The notes under the pieces were generated by a model. It made no database searches, was not told where the DNA came from, and saw only the letters and a list, made by a program, of their open reading frames with translations. Source: Stutzerimonas stutzeri (GTDB lineage Bacteria; Pseudomonadota; Gammaproteobacteria; Pseudomonadales; Pseudomonadaceae). Taken from it: a stretch of DNA of 64,000 bases. Position numbers and translations under genes: made by a program. This document shows positions 43,518 through 52,418 of the stretch, piece by piece. The stretch covers positions 62,001 through 126,000 of the forward strand of contig NZ_POUL01000007.1 of the NCBI RefSeq assembly GCF_002890895.1, read 5' to 3'. The first letter of the stretch is position 1. Every line of letters begins with the position of its first letter.

Positions 43518-44315
43518 GTGGGCAACGAACCCATCATGCAGGCCGGTCAGTACCTGCAGTCGCTGCTGGGGTACTGGTGGCCGTTCTGCCGGATCATGGC
43601 CGTGTTCAGCCTGGCGCCGATGTTTAGCCACAAATCGCTGAGCATCCGCGCGCGCGTACTGCTGGCCATAGCCCTGACGGTCGTGCTCACCGCCGCCCTG
43701 CCGCCGACCGCGCCCATCGACCCGCTGTCGATGAAGGGCATCCTCACGGCACTGGAGCAGATCGCTATGGGGCTGCTGCTGGGCGTAGCGCTAATGCTGG
43801 TATTCACGGTGTTCACCCTGATCGGTGATATCGTCTCCACCCAGCTCGGCCTGTCGATGGCGGTGTTCAACGACCCCATGAACGGTGTGTCGTCGGCCTC
43901 GATTGTCTATCAGCTGTATTTCATCCTGCTGGCGCTGCTGTTCTTCGCCACTGACGGCCACCTGGTAATCGTCACCATCATCTATCAGAGCTTCATCTTC
44001 TGGCCGATCGGCAGCGGCATCCATTTCGACGGCCTGCAGACCATCGCGATGTCGCTGAGCTGGGTCATTTCCGCCGCCCTGCTGATCGCGCTACCCATCG
44101 TCTTCTGCATGACGCTGGTGCAGTTCTGCTTCGGTCTGCTCAACCGCATCTCGCCAGCGATGAACCTGTTCTCCCTGGGTTTCCCCATGGCGATCATCGC
44201 CGGGCTGACGCTGATCTACCTGACCCTGCCCAACCTCTCGGAAGCCTACTTGCACCTGACCCGCGAGTTGCTGGGCAACATCGGCGAGATCTTGCGGAGC
44301 GGCCGCAATGTCTGA
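43518..44315 (+). CDS. fliR: Flagellar export gate protein FliR
   Basis: This 265-aa membrane protein has six hydrophobic segments and FliR patterns (ALEQIAMGLLLGVALMLVFT; NPAMNLFSLGFPMAI-like SPAMNLFSLGFPMAIIAGLT). It begins with GTG two bases after fliQ; an in-frame ATG at 43536 is less likely. Its end overlaps flhB by 8 nt. Confidence 0.94.
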   Translation: MGNEPIMQAGQYLQSLLGYWWPFCRIMAVFSLAPMFSHKSLSIRARVLLAIALTVVLTAALPPTAPIDPLSMKGILTALEQIAMGLLLGVALMLVFTVFTLIGDIVSTQLGLSMAVFNDPMNGVSSASIVYQLYFILLALLFFATDGHLVIVTIIYQSFIFWPIGSGIHFDGLQTIAMSLSWVISAALLIALPIVFCMTLVQFCFGLLNRISPAMNLFSLGFPMAIIAGLTLIYLTLPNLSEAYLHLTRELLGNIGEILRSGRNV

Positions 44316-45444
44316 GAACAGCACCCAGGACAAAACAGAAGAGGCCTCCGAGCAGAAACTCAAGAAGAGTCGCGACGATGGCCAGGTCACCCGCTCCAAG
44401 GACGTCGCCACCACTGTCTCGTTGCTGGCGACGCTGCTGGTGCTCAAATTCAGCTTTGGTTTCTTTTTCGATGGCCTGCAACAGGCGTTCAGCTACTCGT
44501 ACATCAACTTTCATCACAGCGAGATGACGCTTGATGACCTGCAGCTGATCCTCACCCACAACCTGCTGGTATTCATCAGCGTGCTGCTGCCGTTGCTGGT
44601 GACACCGATTTTGGTGATCGCCTTCGCCTTGGTCCCGGGCGGCTGGGTATTCGCTTCGAAGAACTTCGCCCCCAAGTTCAGCAAGCTCAACCCGATTACC
44701 GGTTTAGGACGGATGGTCGGCGCGCAGAATTGGACCGAGCTGCTCAAGTCACTGCTGAAGATCACCACCCTGCTCGGCGTCGCCATCGGCCAGCTCTATT
44801 ACGCCGCGCCCAAGCTGATCGCGCTGCAACGCAGCGACATCAGCAACGCCATCGGCAGTGCCTTTTCGCTGACGTTCGACCTGGCGATCGCGTTGCTGAT
44901 GGTTTTCCTGCTGTTCTCGCTGATCGATATCCCGCTGCAGCGCTTCTTCTTCCTGAAAAAAATGCGCATGACCAAGCAGGAGCGCAAGGAAGAGCACAAG
45001 AACCAGGAAGGCCGCCCCGAAGTAAAGGCGCGGATCAAGCAGCTGCAGCGCCAGCTGGCCCAACGGCAGATCAGCCGAGTGATCAAGGACGCGGACGTGG
45101 TGATCGTCAACCCGACGCATTACGCCGTGGCGCTCAAGTACGACCCGAAAAAAGCCGAGACGCCCTTCGTCATCGCGCGTGGTGTCGATGAAACCGCGCT
45201 GTACATCCGCAAGCTGGCTCAGGCCAACAATCTGGAAGTGGTCGAGCTGCCACCGCTGGCGCGCGCGATCTACTTCAGCACCCAGGTCAACCAGCAGATT
45301 CCGGCGCCGCTCTATACCGCGGTCGCCCACGTACTGACTTACATCCTCCAGCTCAAGGCCTGGAAACAGGGTCGCCGGGCCAAGCCCAGGCTGGCCAGCG
45401 ACATTCATATTCCCGAAGAACTGTTCAACCGAGCACGATCATGA
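44308..45444 (+). CDS. flhB: Flagellar export switch protein FlhB
   Basis: This 378-aa export gate and substrate-specificity switch has four TM helices after the usual acidic start (DKTEEASEQKLKKSRDDGQV), and a cytoplasmic domain with the self-cleavage motif NPTH (residues 268-271, in VIVNPTHYAVALKYD). It would switch from hook to filament export when FliK is secreted. Confidence 0.96.
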   Translation: MSENSTQDKTEEASEQKLKKSRDDGQVTRSKDVATTVSLLATLLVLKFSFGFFFDGLQQAFSYSYINFHHSEMTLDDLQLILTHNLLVFISVLLPLLVTPILVIAFALVPGGWVFASKNFAPKFSKLNPITGLGRMVGAQNWTELLKSLLKITTLLGVAIGQLYYAAPKLIALQRSDISNAIGSAFSLTFDLAIALLMVFLLFSLIDIPLQRFFFLKKMRMTKQERKEEHKNQEGRPEVKARIKQLQRQLAQRQISRVIKDADVVIVNPTHYAVALKYDPKKAETPFVIARGVDETALYIRKLAQANNLEVVELPPLARAIYFSTQVNQQIPAPLYTAVAHVLTYILQLKAWKQGRRAKPRLASDIHIPEELFNRARS

Positions 45445-47537
45445 GTCTGATTCAGAAACTGACCCCGACCTTCAGCAGCGGTCGGATTGGGATCCCGCTG
45501 ATCATCCTGTCGATTCTGGCGATGATCATCCTGCCGCTGCCGCCGCAGCTGCTGGACGTCTTGTTCACCTTCAACATCGCCATGTCGATCTTGGTGCTGC
45601 TGGTCAGCGTGTCATCGAAAAGTCCGCTGGATTTCTCGCTGTTCCCGACGGTGATCCTGATCACCACGCTGATGCGCCTGACGCTCAACGTCGCGTCCAC
45701 GCGGGTGGTGTTGCTCGAAGGCCATACCGGCACGGGCGCGGCGGGTAAGGTGATTGAAGCCTTCGGTGAGGTGGTCATCGGCGGCAACTTCATCGTCGGC
45801 TTGGTGGTGTTCATCATCCTGATGATCATCAACTTCATCGTGATCACCAAGGGTGGCGAGCGGATCTCCGAAGTGACCGCACGCTTCACCCTGGACGCCC
45901 TCCCGGGCAAGCAGATGGCCATCGACGCCGACCTCAACGCCGGCCTGCTGACCAACGACGAAGCCAAGGCGCGCCGCCAGGAAGTCGCCAAGGAAGCCGA
46001 TTTCTACGGCGCAATGGACGGCGCCTCGAAGTTCGTTCGCGGCGACGCCATCGCCGGCATCCTGATCCTGCTGATCAACCTCTTCGGCGGTTTCGCCATT
46101 GGCGTATTCGTCCATGATCTGGCCGCTGGCGAAGCTTTCAAGCAATACGCGCTGTTGACCATCGGTGACGGCCTGGTGGCGCAGATCCCGGCGCTGCTCC
46201 TGTCCACTGCGGCAGCAATCATCGTTACCCGGATCAACGAATCCAGCGACATCACCAGCCAGGTCCAGCGCCAGCTGCTGGCCAACCCGGCTTCGCTGTA
46301 CACCGTGGCCGGCATCCTCTTCGTACTCGGCATGGTGCCGGGCATGCCCCACCTGGCGTTTATCGGTTTTGCCGCGCTGATCGGCTTCATTGGCTGGCGG
46401 GTGTCCCTGCACGAGCCGCCTGCGGCTGGTGCGGACCTGAAGGAAATCCAGGCCATCGGTCAGGCGATGGACAAGGAAAAAGCGCAGACCCTGGCCTGGG
46501 AAGACATTCCACTGGTCGAGCGCTTATCGATTTCGCTGGGTTACAAACTGGTCGGGCTGGTCAACGAAGCCTCTGGTGCACCGCTGCCGGCGCGGGTGCG
46601 TGGCGTGCGACAGACCCTGTCTGAACACCTGGGCTTTTTGCTACCCGAAGTACAGATCCGCGACAGCTTGCGGCTCAAGGCTTCGCAATACGACATCTAC
46701 ATCAATGGCGAGAAGATCGACGGCGCCGAACTGCACGCCGACCGCCTGATGGCGATTCCGTCGCCCGAACTCTATGGCGAGATCGACGGCATTCTCGGCA
46801 CCGACCCGGCTTATCGCATGCAGGTCGTGTGGATTCAGCCGTCGGACAAGTCGCGCGCACTGAACCTCGGCTATCAGGTCATCGACTGCGCCAGCGTGGT
46901 CGCCACGCACCTGAATAAGGTAGTGCGCGAGCACTTGCCTGATCTGTTCAAGCACGATGACGTCGAGCACCTGATGCAGCGCCTCACCCTGCAGGCGCCA
47001 AAGCTGGCCGAAAGCCTGAAGAACGCCCTGAGCTACACCCAACAGATGCGTGTGTACCGTCAGCTGCTGTTGGAAGAAGTGCCGCTGCGCGACATCGAAA
47101 CCATCGCCAGCACCCTGCTCGAATGCAGCGAAACCACCAAGGACCCGGTGCTGCTGGCGGCTGATGTACGTTATGCCCTACGCCGCAGCATCGTTTCGAT
47201 GATTGCCGGTGATCGTCGCGAACTGGCGGTCTTCGTGCTGGAAAATGCGCTGGAAAATACGTTGCTCAATGCACTGGCCATTGCCCAGCAAGCCGGCCAG
47301 GTAAGCCTGGACAACATTCCGGTGGAGCCGAGCCTGCTCAACCAACTGCAGAACAGCATGCCGGTGGTGAAGGAAAAGCTGCGCAAGGACGGCCACCCAC
47401 CGATCCTCACCGTGATGCCGCAGCTGCGTCCGCTGCTGTCACGCTACGCACGGGTATTCAGCCCAGGCCTGCACGTGCTATCGCAGAACGAGATTCCGGA
47501 TCGGGTCGGGGTGAACATACTTGGGACGCTGGGTTGA
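45441..47537 (+). CDS. flhA: Flagellar export gate protein FlhA
   Basis: This 698-aa central export gate has eight N-terminal TM helices with the FHIPEP-type signature (SLFPTVILITTLMRLTLNVA; TKGGERISEVTARFTLDALP; GKQMAIDADLNAGLL) and a large cytoplasmic domain that docks FliJ and chaperones. Its start overlaps the flhB stop (ATGA). It ends the lateral flagellar cluster. Confidence 0.97.
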   Translation: MSLIQKLTPTFSSGRIGIPLIILSILAMIILPLPPQLLDVLFTFNIAMSILVLLVSVSSKSPLDFSLFPTVILITTLMRLTLNVASTRVVLLEGHTGTGAAGKVIEAFGEVVIGGNFIVGLVVFIILMIINFIVITKGGERISEVTARFTLDALPGKQMAIDADLNAGLLTNDEAKARRQEVAKEADFYGAMDGASKFVRGDAIAGILILLINLFGGFAIGVFVHDLAAGEAFKQYALLTIGDGLVAQIPALLLSTAAAIIVTRINESSDITSQVQRQLLANPASLYTVAGILFVLGMVPGMPHLAFIGFAALIGFIGWRVSLHEPPAAGADLKEIQAIGQAMDKEKAQTLAWEDIPLVERLSISLGYKLVGLVNEASGAPLPARVRGVRQTLSEHLGFLLPEVQIRDSLRLKASQYDIYINGEKIDGAELHADRLMAIPSPELYGEIDGILGTDPAYRMQVVWIQPSDKSRALNLGYQVIDCASVVATHLNKVVREHLPDLFKHDDVEHLMQRLTLQAPKLAESLKNALSYTQQMRVYRQLLLEEVPLRDIETIASTLLECSETTKDPVLLAADVRYALRRSIVSMIAGDRRELAVFVLENALENTLLNALAIAQQAGQVSLDNIPVEPSLLNQLQNSMPVVKEKLRKDGHPPILTVMPQLRPLLSRYARVFSPGLHVLSQNEIPDRVGVNILGTLG

Positions 47538-47550
47538 CCAGTCGCAGCCC

Positions 47551-47573
47551 TTGGCCCGTCGTGAGACGGCCAA
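47551..47573 (+). terminator. Hairpin after flhA
   Basis: TTGGCCCGTC-GTGA-GACGGCCAA forms a stem with one bulge, 14 nt beyond the flhA stop; no U-tract follows, so strength is uncertain. Confidence 0.5.
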
Positions 47574-47624
47574 AGGCGCCCAGTTTCGTGCTGACCGTCA
47601 GCGGCCTGCCCGAACGACCAAGGT

Positions 47625-47715
47625 TCGCCAGCAAGCTGGCTCCTACAAGTGCGGAACGGCGATCCCGCTCACTGTCCGTGCGGGCTGCTTATGTAGGAGC
47701 GAGCTTGCTCGCGAT
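47625..47715. repeat. REPIN at the right edge of the flagellar cluster
   Basis: CGCCAGCAAGCTGGCTCCTA (from 47625) and TGTAGGAGCGAGCTTGCTCG (from 47692) face each other with a ~45-nt spacer, in the convergent gap between flhA and the hydrolase gene. Confidence 0.75.
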
Positions 47716-47762
47716 CAAGGGCCCTTCGTGGCTTCAGGGAGGACACAAGCCGCTTCGACTGC

Positions 47763-48458
47763 TTAAAGATTCTCCGCCAGGAACACCAGGCTCCGCCCAT
47801 GGGCCAGTGCCGCGGCGTTCTGGTTGTAGGCTGGCCGCGCCCAGCAGTTGAAGCCATGGTCGACGCCTGGGTAGGTCTCGATCTCGGCCTGCCCGACCTG
47901 CGTCATCTTTTCCTGTACGGCGGCGACGGCGTCGCTGTCGATGTGGTCGTCTTCTTCGGCGAAGTGGAACAGCGTCGGGCAAGTAATCCGTTCGGCCTGA
48001 TCCAGGCGCTTCTCGATGCTGCCGGGGTAGTAGCAGACCGCAGCATCGACGCCGGAGTTGGCCGCCAGCAGATAAGACAGCACGCCGCCCATGCAGTAGC
48101 CCAGTGAGGCTACACGTCCATTGCAGTCGTCGCGCCCACGAAGCAGCTCGGCGCTGCGGCGCAGATCATCGATGGCGAGGTCGAAGTCCAGCGCCTTCAT
48201 CAGGGCAAAGGCACGCTCCCAGTCGTCGCCGTCATAACCGAGCTTGACGCCCGGCTCGCTACGCCAGAACAGGTCGGCGGCCAACACCACGTAACCATCG
48301 GAGGCGTACTGATCGGCCACCGACTGGATGTGCTCGTTTACACCGAAGATTTCCTGAATCAGCACGATGCCGGGGCCGTGACCGGCCGGTGGCAGCGCCA
48401 GGTAGCCTTTGAAGGTCTTGCCGTCTTGCGCGGGAATGTCGATCCACTGTGAAGTCAT
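47763..48458 (-). CDS. Dienelactone hydrolase family protein
   Basis: This 231-aa alpha/beta hydrolase has the cysteine nucleophile of dienelactone hydrolases: Cys122 in LGYCMGG, Asp171 in EEDDHID, His201 in GVDHGF. It begins MTSQWIDIPAQDGKTFKGYL; GGAG lies upstream of 48458. The longer frame to 48884 is not supported. No aromatic-degradation genes are adjacent, so the natural substrate is unknown. Confidence 0.92.
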   Translation of the reverse strand: MTSQWIDIPAQDGKTFKGYLALPPAGHGPGIVLIQEIFGVNEHIQSVADQYASDGYVVLAADLFWRSEPGVKLGYDGDDWERAFALMKALDFDLAIDDLRRSAELLRGRDDCNGRVASLGYCMGGVLSYLLAANSGVDAAVCYYPGSIEKRLDQAERITCPTLFHFAEEDDHIDSDAVAAVQEKMTQVGQAEIETYPGVDHGFNCWARPAYNQNAAALAHGRSLVFLAENL

Positions 48459-48713
48459 GCCTGTCTCCGTTGGGTGGCGAGTTGCCGTACACGTTTCAGG
48501 GGCGCCGAAGAGCACCGGTCGAACAGGTGCGACAGGAACAGAGGGACTCGAGTTCGCGCCGCTTAGCCTTTTGCGGCACAAGATCCAACCGAGAACTCGA
48601 CAAAAGCGATGAGGAACATACTGCCGTGTGTCTTGGGTCAGAGTTCTGACTCGGCTGCCCGCCTCCACTAACATGCAAGGCCGGCTTGAGCACAACAGAC
48701 ACGGAGACGACCG

Positions 48714-50030
48714 ATGCACCAGGCGCCCGCGCCCGACTCCCATGCCGCCCACGGCGAGCCGAACGACCCGCGTCTCTATCGCAAGATTGCCTGGCGGCTG
48801 ATCCCGTTCCTCTGCTTCTGCTACCTGGCGGCGTACCTGGACCGCATCAATGTCGGCTTCGCCAAGTTGCAGATGGCCGAGCAACTGCAGCTCAGCGAAG
48901 CGGCATTCGGCCTCGGGGCGGGCCTGTTCTTCGTCGGCTACATCCTCTTCGAAGTGCCCAGCAATCTGATCCTCAAGCGCGTCGGCGCGCGGGTCTGGAT
49001 CGCGCGGATCATGATCACCTGGGGCGTGCTGTCGGCCTGCACCATGACGGTCACCACGCCTAACCAGTTTTATGTGGTGCGTTTTCTCTTGGGTATCGCC
49101 GAGGCGGGCTTTCTGCCGGGTGTGCTCTATTACCTGACGCTATGGTTTCCCACCTACCGCCGTGGGCGGATCATCGCGCTGTTCATGATCGGCCTGCCGC
49201 TGTCGAGCGTGATCGGCGCGCCCTTGTCCGGCTGGATTCTCGGTGCCTTTGATCAGGTTCAGGGCCTGCGCGGCTGGCAGTGGCTGTTCCTGCTCGAGGG
49301 AATTCCCAGCGTGCTGCTCGGACTGCTGGCGCTGCGCCTGCTGCCCGACGGCCCAAAGCGCGCCGGCTGGCTGGACATCACTGAGCAGGGCCAGGTATTG
49401 CGCGACCTGGCCGTCGACGAGGCGCAGAGCCCGGCCAGCGGCGAAACTTTTCGTCAGGGCTTCTTCAACCTCAAGGTGTGGATGCTCGGTGGCATCGATT
49501 TCGCGATCCTGCTGAGCGCCTATGCGCTGGGCTTCTGGATGCCGACCTTTATCCGCAATGCCGGTGTCAGTGATGTTTCAGAGATTGGCCTGCTGACTGC
49601 AGTGCCCAGCATTGCCGCGGTGATTGGCATGCTGGTGCTCGGCGCCAGTTCCGACCGCTTCCGCGAGCGGCGCTGGCACATCATCCTGCCGTTCTGGATC
49701 GGCGCCGCAGCCATGGCCACCAGTACCGCCTTCACCGACAACGTGATGGCAACGGTGCTGCTGTTCTCCATCGCCCAAGCGGCGATCATTGGCGCGGTTC
49801 CGGTCTTTTTCAGCCTGCCGGCCACCTTTCTCACCGGCACCGCGGCGGCAACCGGCTTTGCCCTGGCCTGCTCCCTGGCGAACATCGCCGGACTGGTCAG
49901 CAATACGTTGATCGGCGTTACGCTCGACCTCACCGGGGAAAGCGGTGCGGCACTCTGGTTTTTCGCGGCGTGTCTGGTGCTCGGCTCGCTGCTGGTGATC
50001 GCGCTGCCGGCAAAGGTGGTGAATCGCTAG
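48714..50030 (+). CDS. MFS transporter, anion:cation symporter (ACS) type
   Basis: This 438-aa inner-membrane transporter has about 12 TM segments. The start region RLIPFLCFCYLAAYLDRINV GFAK is typical of ACS-family permeases for organic anions (tartrate, phthalate, hydroxyphenylacetate-like), as are EVPSNLILKRVGARVWIARI and RFLLGIAEAGFLPGVLYYLT. GGAGA at about 48701 supports the start. The substrate is not determinable. It is divergent from the hydrolase, and its stop overlaps the PilZ gene's stop by four bases. Confidence 0.92.
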   Translation: MHQAPAPDSHAAHGEPNDPRLYRKIAWRLIPFLCFCYLAAYLDRINVGFAKLQMAEQLQLSEAAFGLGAGLFFVGYILFEVPSNLILKRVGARVWIARIMITWGVLSACTMTVTTPNQFYVVRFLLGIAEAGFLPGVLYYLTLWFPTYRRGRIIALFMIGLPLSSVIGAPLSGWILGAFDQVQGLRGWQWLFLLEGIPSVLLGLLALRLLPDGPKRAGWLDITEQGQVLRDLAVDEAQSPASGETFRQGFFNLKVWMLGGIDFAILLSAYALGFWMPTFIRNAGVSDVSEIGLLTAVPSIAAVIGMLVLGASSDRFRERRWHIILPFWIGAAAMATSTAFTDNVMATVLLFSIAQAAIIGAVPVFFSLPATFLTGTAAATGFALACSLANIAGLVSNTLIGVTLDLTGESGAALWFFAACLVLGSLLVIALPAKVVNR

Positions 50031-50362
50031 TCGCGCCGCCTGGGCATCAGCTCACCAATCAGCCGGGTGTATTCATCACTCGGCCGGTCCAGGGAGAAGC
50101 CCATTTCGAAACTGTCACGGCGGGAATCCTTGCGTACCCACTGGCACAGCACCACGACCTGCACTTCACGGGTTCGATCGCCTACGGTGGGCACATGCAG
50201 GCACATTTCGTAGCAGCCGTTCACGCCCAGGGGTTGCTTCGCGACCAGGCGCAGCCCGCCCATCGACAGGTCGGCCACGTAGCCCATGGGGTCGCCGCTG
50301 AGGCGGTTGGTGACTTGAATACGGCTGAGATGGCGAAAGGTGAGTCGGCTGTGTTGGCGCAT
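50027..50362 (-). CDS. PilZ-domain cyclic-di-GMP receptor
   Basis: This 111-aa single PilZ domain has the RxxxR motif at residues 2-6 (RQHSR) and the DLSMGGL motif (D/N-x-S-x-x-G) ~30 residues later, which together bind c-di-GMP. The start at 50362 leaves the RxxxR just after the Met; the longer frame to 50431 lacks support. No effector domain is fused, so it acts through a partner. Confidence 0.88.
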   Translation of the reverse strand: MRQHSRLTFRHLSRIQVTNRLSGDPMGYVADLSMGGLRLVAKQPLGVNGCYEMCLHVPTVGDRTREVQVVVLCQWVRKDSRRDSFEMGFSLDRPSDEYTRLIGELMPRRRD

Positions 50363-50538
50363 GGCGAGGCTCTGGCAGTCCTTTATTCCGCAGCACTGCA
50401 GCAGAGAGCGTGCTCCCCGGCACGACGGCATGCGGTGTACCTACTGCCTGCAAGCGACCGAAACACAGCAGAAATTAAGTGCCTATCCAGCTTTTTTTCA
50501 GCTAGCGGAGCGGGGCCAAACCTCCGCTCCGCCGTTGC

Positions 50539-50757
50539 TCAGCGCTCGGGGCGGTCCTGCTTGTTGCGCTTGAGCGCCTCTTCCTCACTGACATCGTCAG
50601 CCATCCCCGGCGGGACGTTGTAGGCACCGCCTGGAACGTCGTCGCGATCGCCTCCGGCGGCTTCGCCATTGCTGGTTCTGCTCGCCTGATCGACACGCTC
50701 ATCGTTGCGATCGTTGATCGTTTCCAGGTTCTCTTTGCCGCGTTCGGATTGATTCAT
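50539..50757 (-). CDS. Small hydrophilic protein of unknown function
   Basis: This 72-aa, highly charged protein begins MNQSERGKENLETINDRNDE and ends EEALKRNKQDRPER, with no TM segment or Cys. A strong RBS (CGGAGGTCCC before ATG 50757) argues that it is real even though the much longer antisense frame of the next gene covers it. Composition suggests an intrinsically disordered protein. No family recognised. Confidence 0.7.
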   Translation of the reverse strand: MNQSERGKENLETINDRNDERVDQASRTSNGEAAGGDRDDVPGGAYNVPPGMADDVSEEEALKRNKQDRPER

Positions 50758-50946
50758 GGGACCTCCGTCTGGTTGCACATTCGGACACCGCTCGGCATCC
50801 CCATAGGTTAGGAAGACGCGCGATCGCAGAAGTTGCATGCAGTGTTGTCGAGAAGACCGGCCATTCGGCAGACACGCTGAACTAATCCGGCCTGATGACG
50901 GCCAAAAAATCATCTGGGGATTTCCCCACTGCCGCCGTGTGAATCT

Positions 50947-52395
50947 ATGCAACTGACTCGAAGCCTGCCCGTCGACACCACGCCCGTGACATGCGAGGTG
51001 GCAGCGCCTTCCAGGGCGCTTTACTTTGCCCTGCTCGACGCTCCCGACGATACCGCCGTGCGTAACCGCGCTGCTGACTACCTCAATGCCCAGCTGGACG
51101 CCGCATCCGCGCTGTCCTGCGATCTGCCGCCAGATCCGGCCGGGCTTGGGGACTGGCTGGACGCGCATACCGCCAAAATCGGCGGTCAGTACCAGGCCTA
51201 CCTCGACGAACGTCGCGCCGGCGGACCACGCCGCTATTTCACCAGCAAGGCCCATGCCCTGCACTTTCTGCGTGGCGTGGCGCCAACCAAGCTGGTCGAC
51301 GGTGCCTGGCTCTATGGCCTGCTGCAACGCTGGGACGACGCGCGCTTCACCTCGCTGATCCAGACCTATCTGGAAGAGCTGGGTGAAGGCCAGCCGGAAA
51401 AGAATCATGTGGTGCTGTACCGCAAGCTGCTCGCCAGCCAGGGCTGCGACGACTGGCAGAACCTGGACGATGACAACTTTGTTCAGGGAGCGATCCAGCT
51501 GGCACTGGCCGAGCACGCCGAGCAGTTCCTGCCCGAGGTGATCGGCTTCAATCTTGGCTACGAGCAGCTTCCGCTGCATCTCTTGATCAGTTCGTACGAA
51601 CTCACCGAGCTGGGCATCGACCCCTATTACTTCACCCTGCATGTGACGGTCGACAACGCCGACAACGGCCATGCGAAGAAGGCCATTCAGGGCCTGCTCG
51701 CCGCCTGGCCCCAGGTGGGCGACGGCGACGAGTTCTATCGCCGTGTCATCAATGGCTATCGCCTCAACGATCTCGGTGCGAGCACGCTTTCGGTGATCGG
51801 TGGCTTCGATCCCGAGCAGGAAGTGATGCGGGTGCTGGAAAAGAAGGCCGGCGTTGGGCAGTTCGTGCACTCCGACTACTGCCGCTTCGACGGCCGTACC
51901 GTGAACCAGTGGCTTGCCGAGCCAGAGCTGATCCCCCAATTCATCGAGACGCTGCAACGCCGCAGCTGGATCAAGCGCCACGAAGATCCGCAAAACAGCC
52001 GCTTCTGGCAGCTGATTACCGGAGAACAGGGGCCGATGTTCGGGGTTTTCAGTGGTCACGAGCAGCAATTGATCCACGATTGGATTGCCGGCGACTGGCT
52101 CGCTGAGCAGCCGGCTACCCGCGGCAAACCGCACCCGTCGTTGGCGCAACGGCAGGTGCCGTTCAACAGCCGCCGGCGAATGACAGCCGAGCGGCCGGCA
52201 AAGCCGGCACTGGTGCAGCAGGACACGCCGGTCAGCGACTTCGATCAGGAAACCTTGCTGCTCGAACAACAACTGACACAGCTGCCGACACGCGAGGCGC
52301 GCATGCGTCACCTGTTGCCACTGCTGGCGCCGACCCGCCATCACAGCGCGGCAGGGCTGCTGGCCACCCGCATCTTTACTGGATTGTTCAACTGA
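50947..52395 (+). CDS. Haem-oxygenase-like (HDO) iron-containing redox enzyme family protein
   Basis: This 482-aa protein has a helical core with metal-ligand-type residues: E and H in EELGEGQPEKNHVVLYRKLL, then GIDPYYFTLHVTVDNADNGH AKKA, where an H, D and H spaced as in HDO diiron/iron proteins are seen. An N-terminal ~120 residues and a C-terminal ~110 residues surround it. HDO enzymes oxidise amino acids, fatty acids or other small molecules; the substrate here is unknown. A methyltransferase gene begins 23 nt downstream, suggesting joint action. RBS is poor. Confidence 0.75.
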   Translation: MQLTRSLPVDTTPVTCEVAAPSRALYFALLDAPDDTAVRNRAADYLNAQLDAASALSCDLPPDPAGLGDWLDAHTAKIGGQYQAYLDERRAGGPRRYFTSKAHALHFLRGVAPTKLVDGAWLYGLLQRWDDARFTSLIQTYLEELGEGQPEKNHVVLYRKLLASQGCDDWQNLDDDNFVQGAIQLALAEHAEQFLPEVIGFNLGYEQLPLHLLISSYELTELGIDPYYFTLHVTVDNADNGHAKKAIQGLLAAWPQVGDGDEFYRRVINGYRLNDLGASTLSVIGGFDPEQEVMRVLEKKAGVGQFVHSDYCRFDGRTVNQWLAEPELIPQFIETLQRRSWIKRHEDPQNSRFWQLITGEQGPMFGVFSGHEQQLIHDWIAGDWLAEQPATRGKPHPSLAQRQVPFNSRRRMTAERPAKPALVQQDTPVSDFDQETLLLEQQLTQLPTREARMRHLLPLLAPTRHHSAAGLLATRIFTGLFN

Positions 52396-52418
52396 GGCGA
52401 ATTCGCCAGGGATCTCAC

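Noticed and set aside
50539..52344. A 601-residue minus-strand open frame
   Set aside because: It is antisense to the HDO-like gene, whose protein has clear family features; only the last 72 codons, with their own RBS, are kept.
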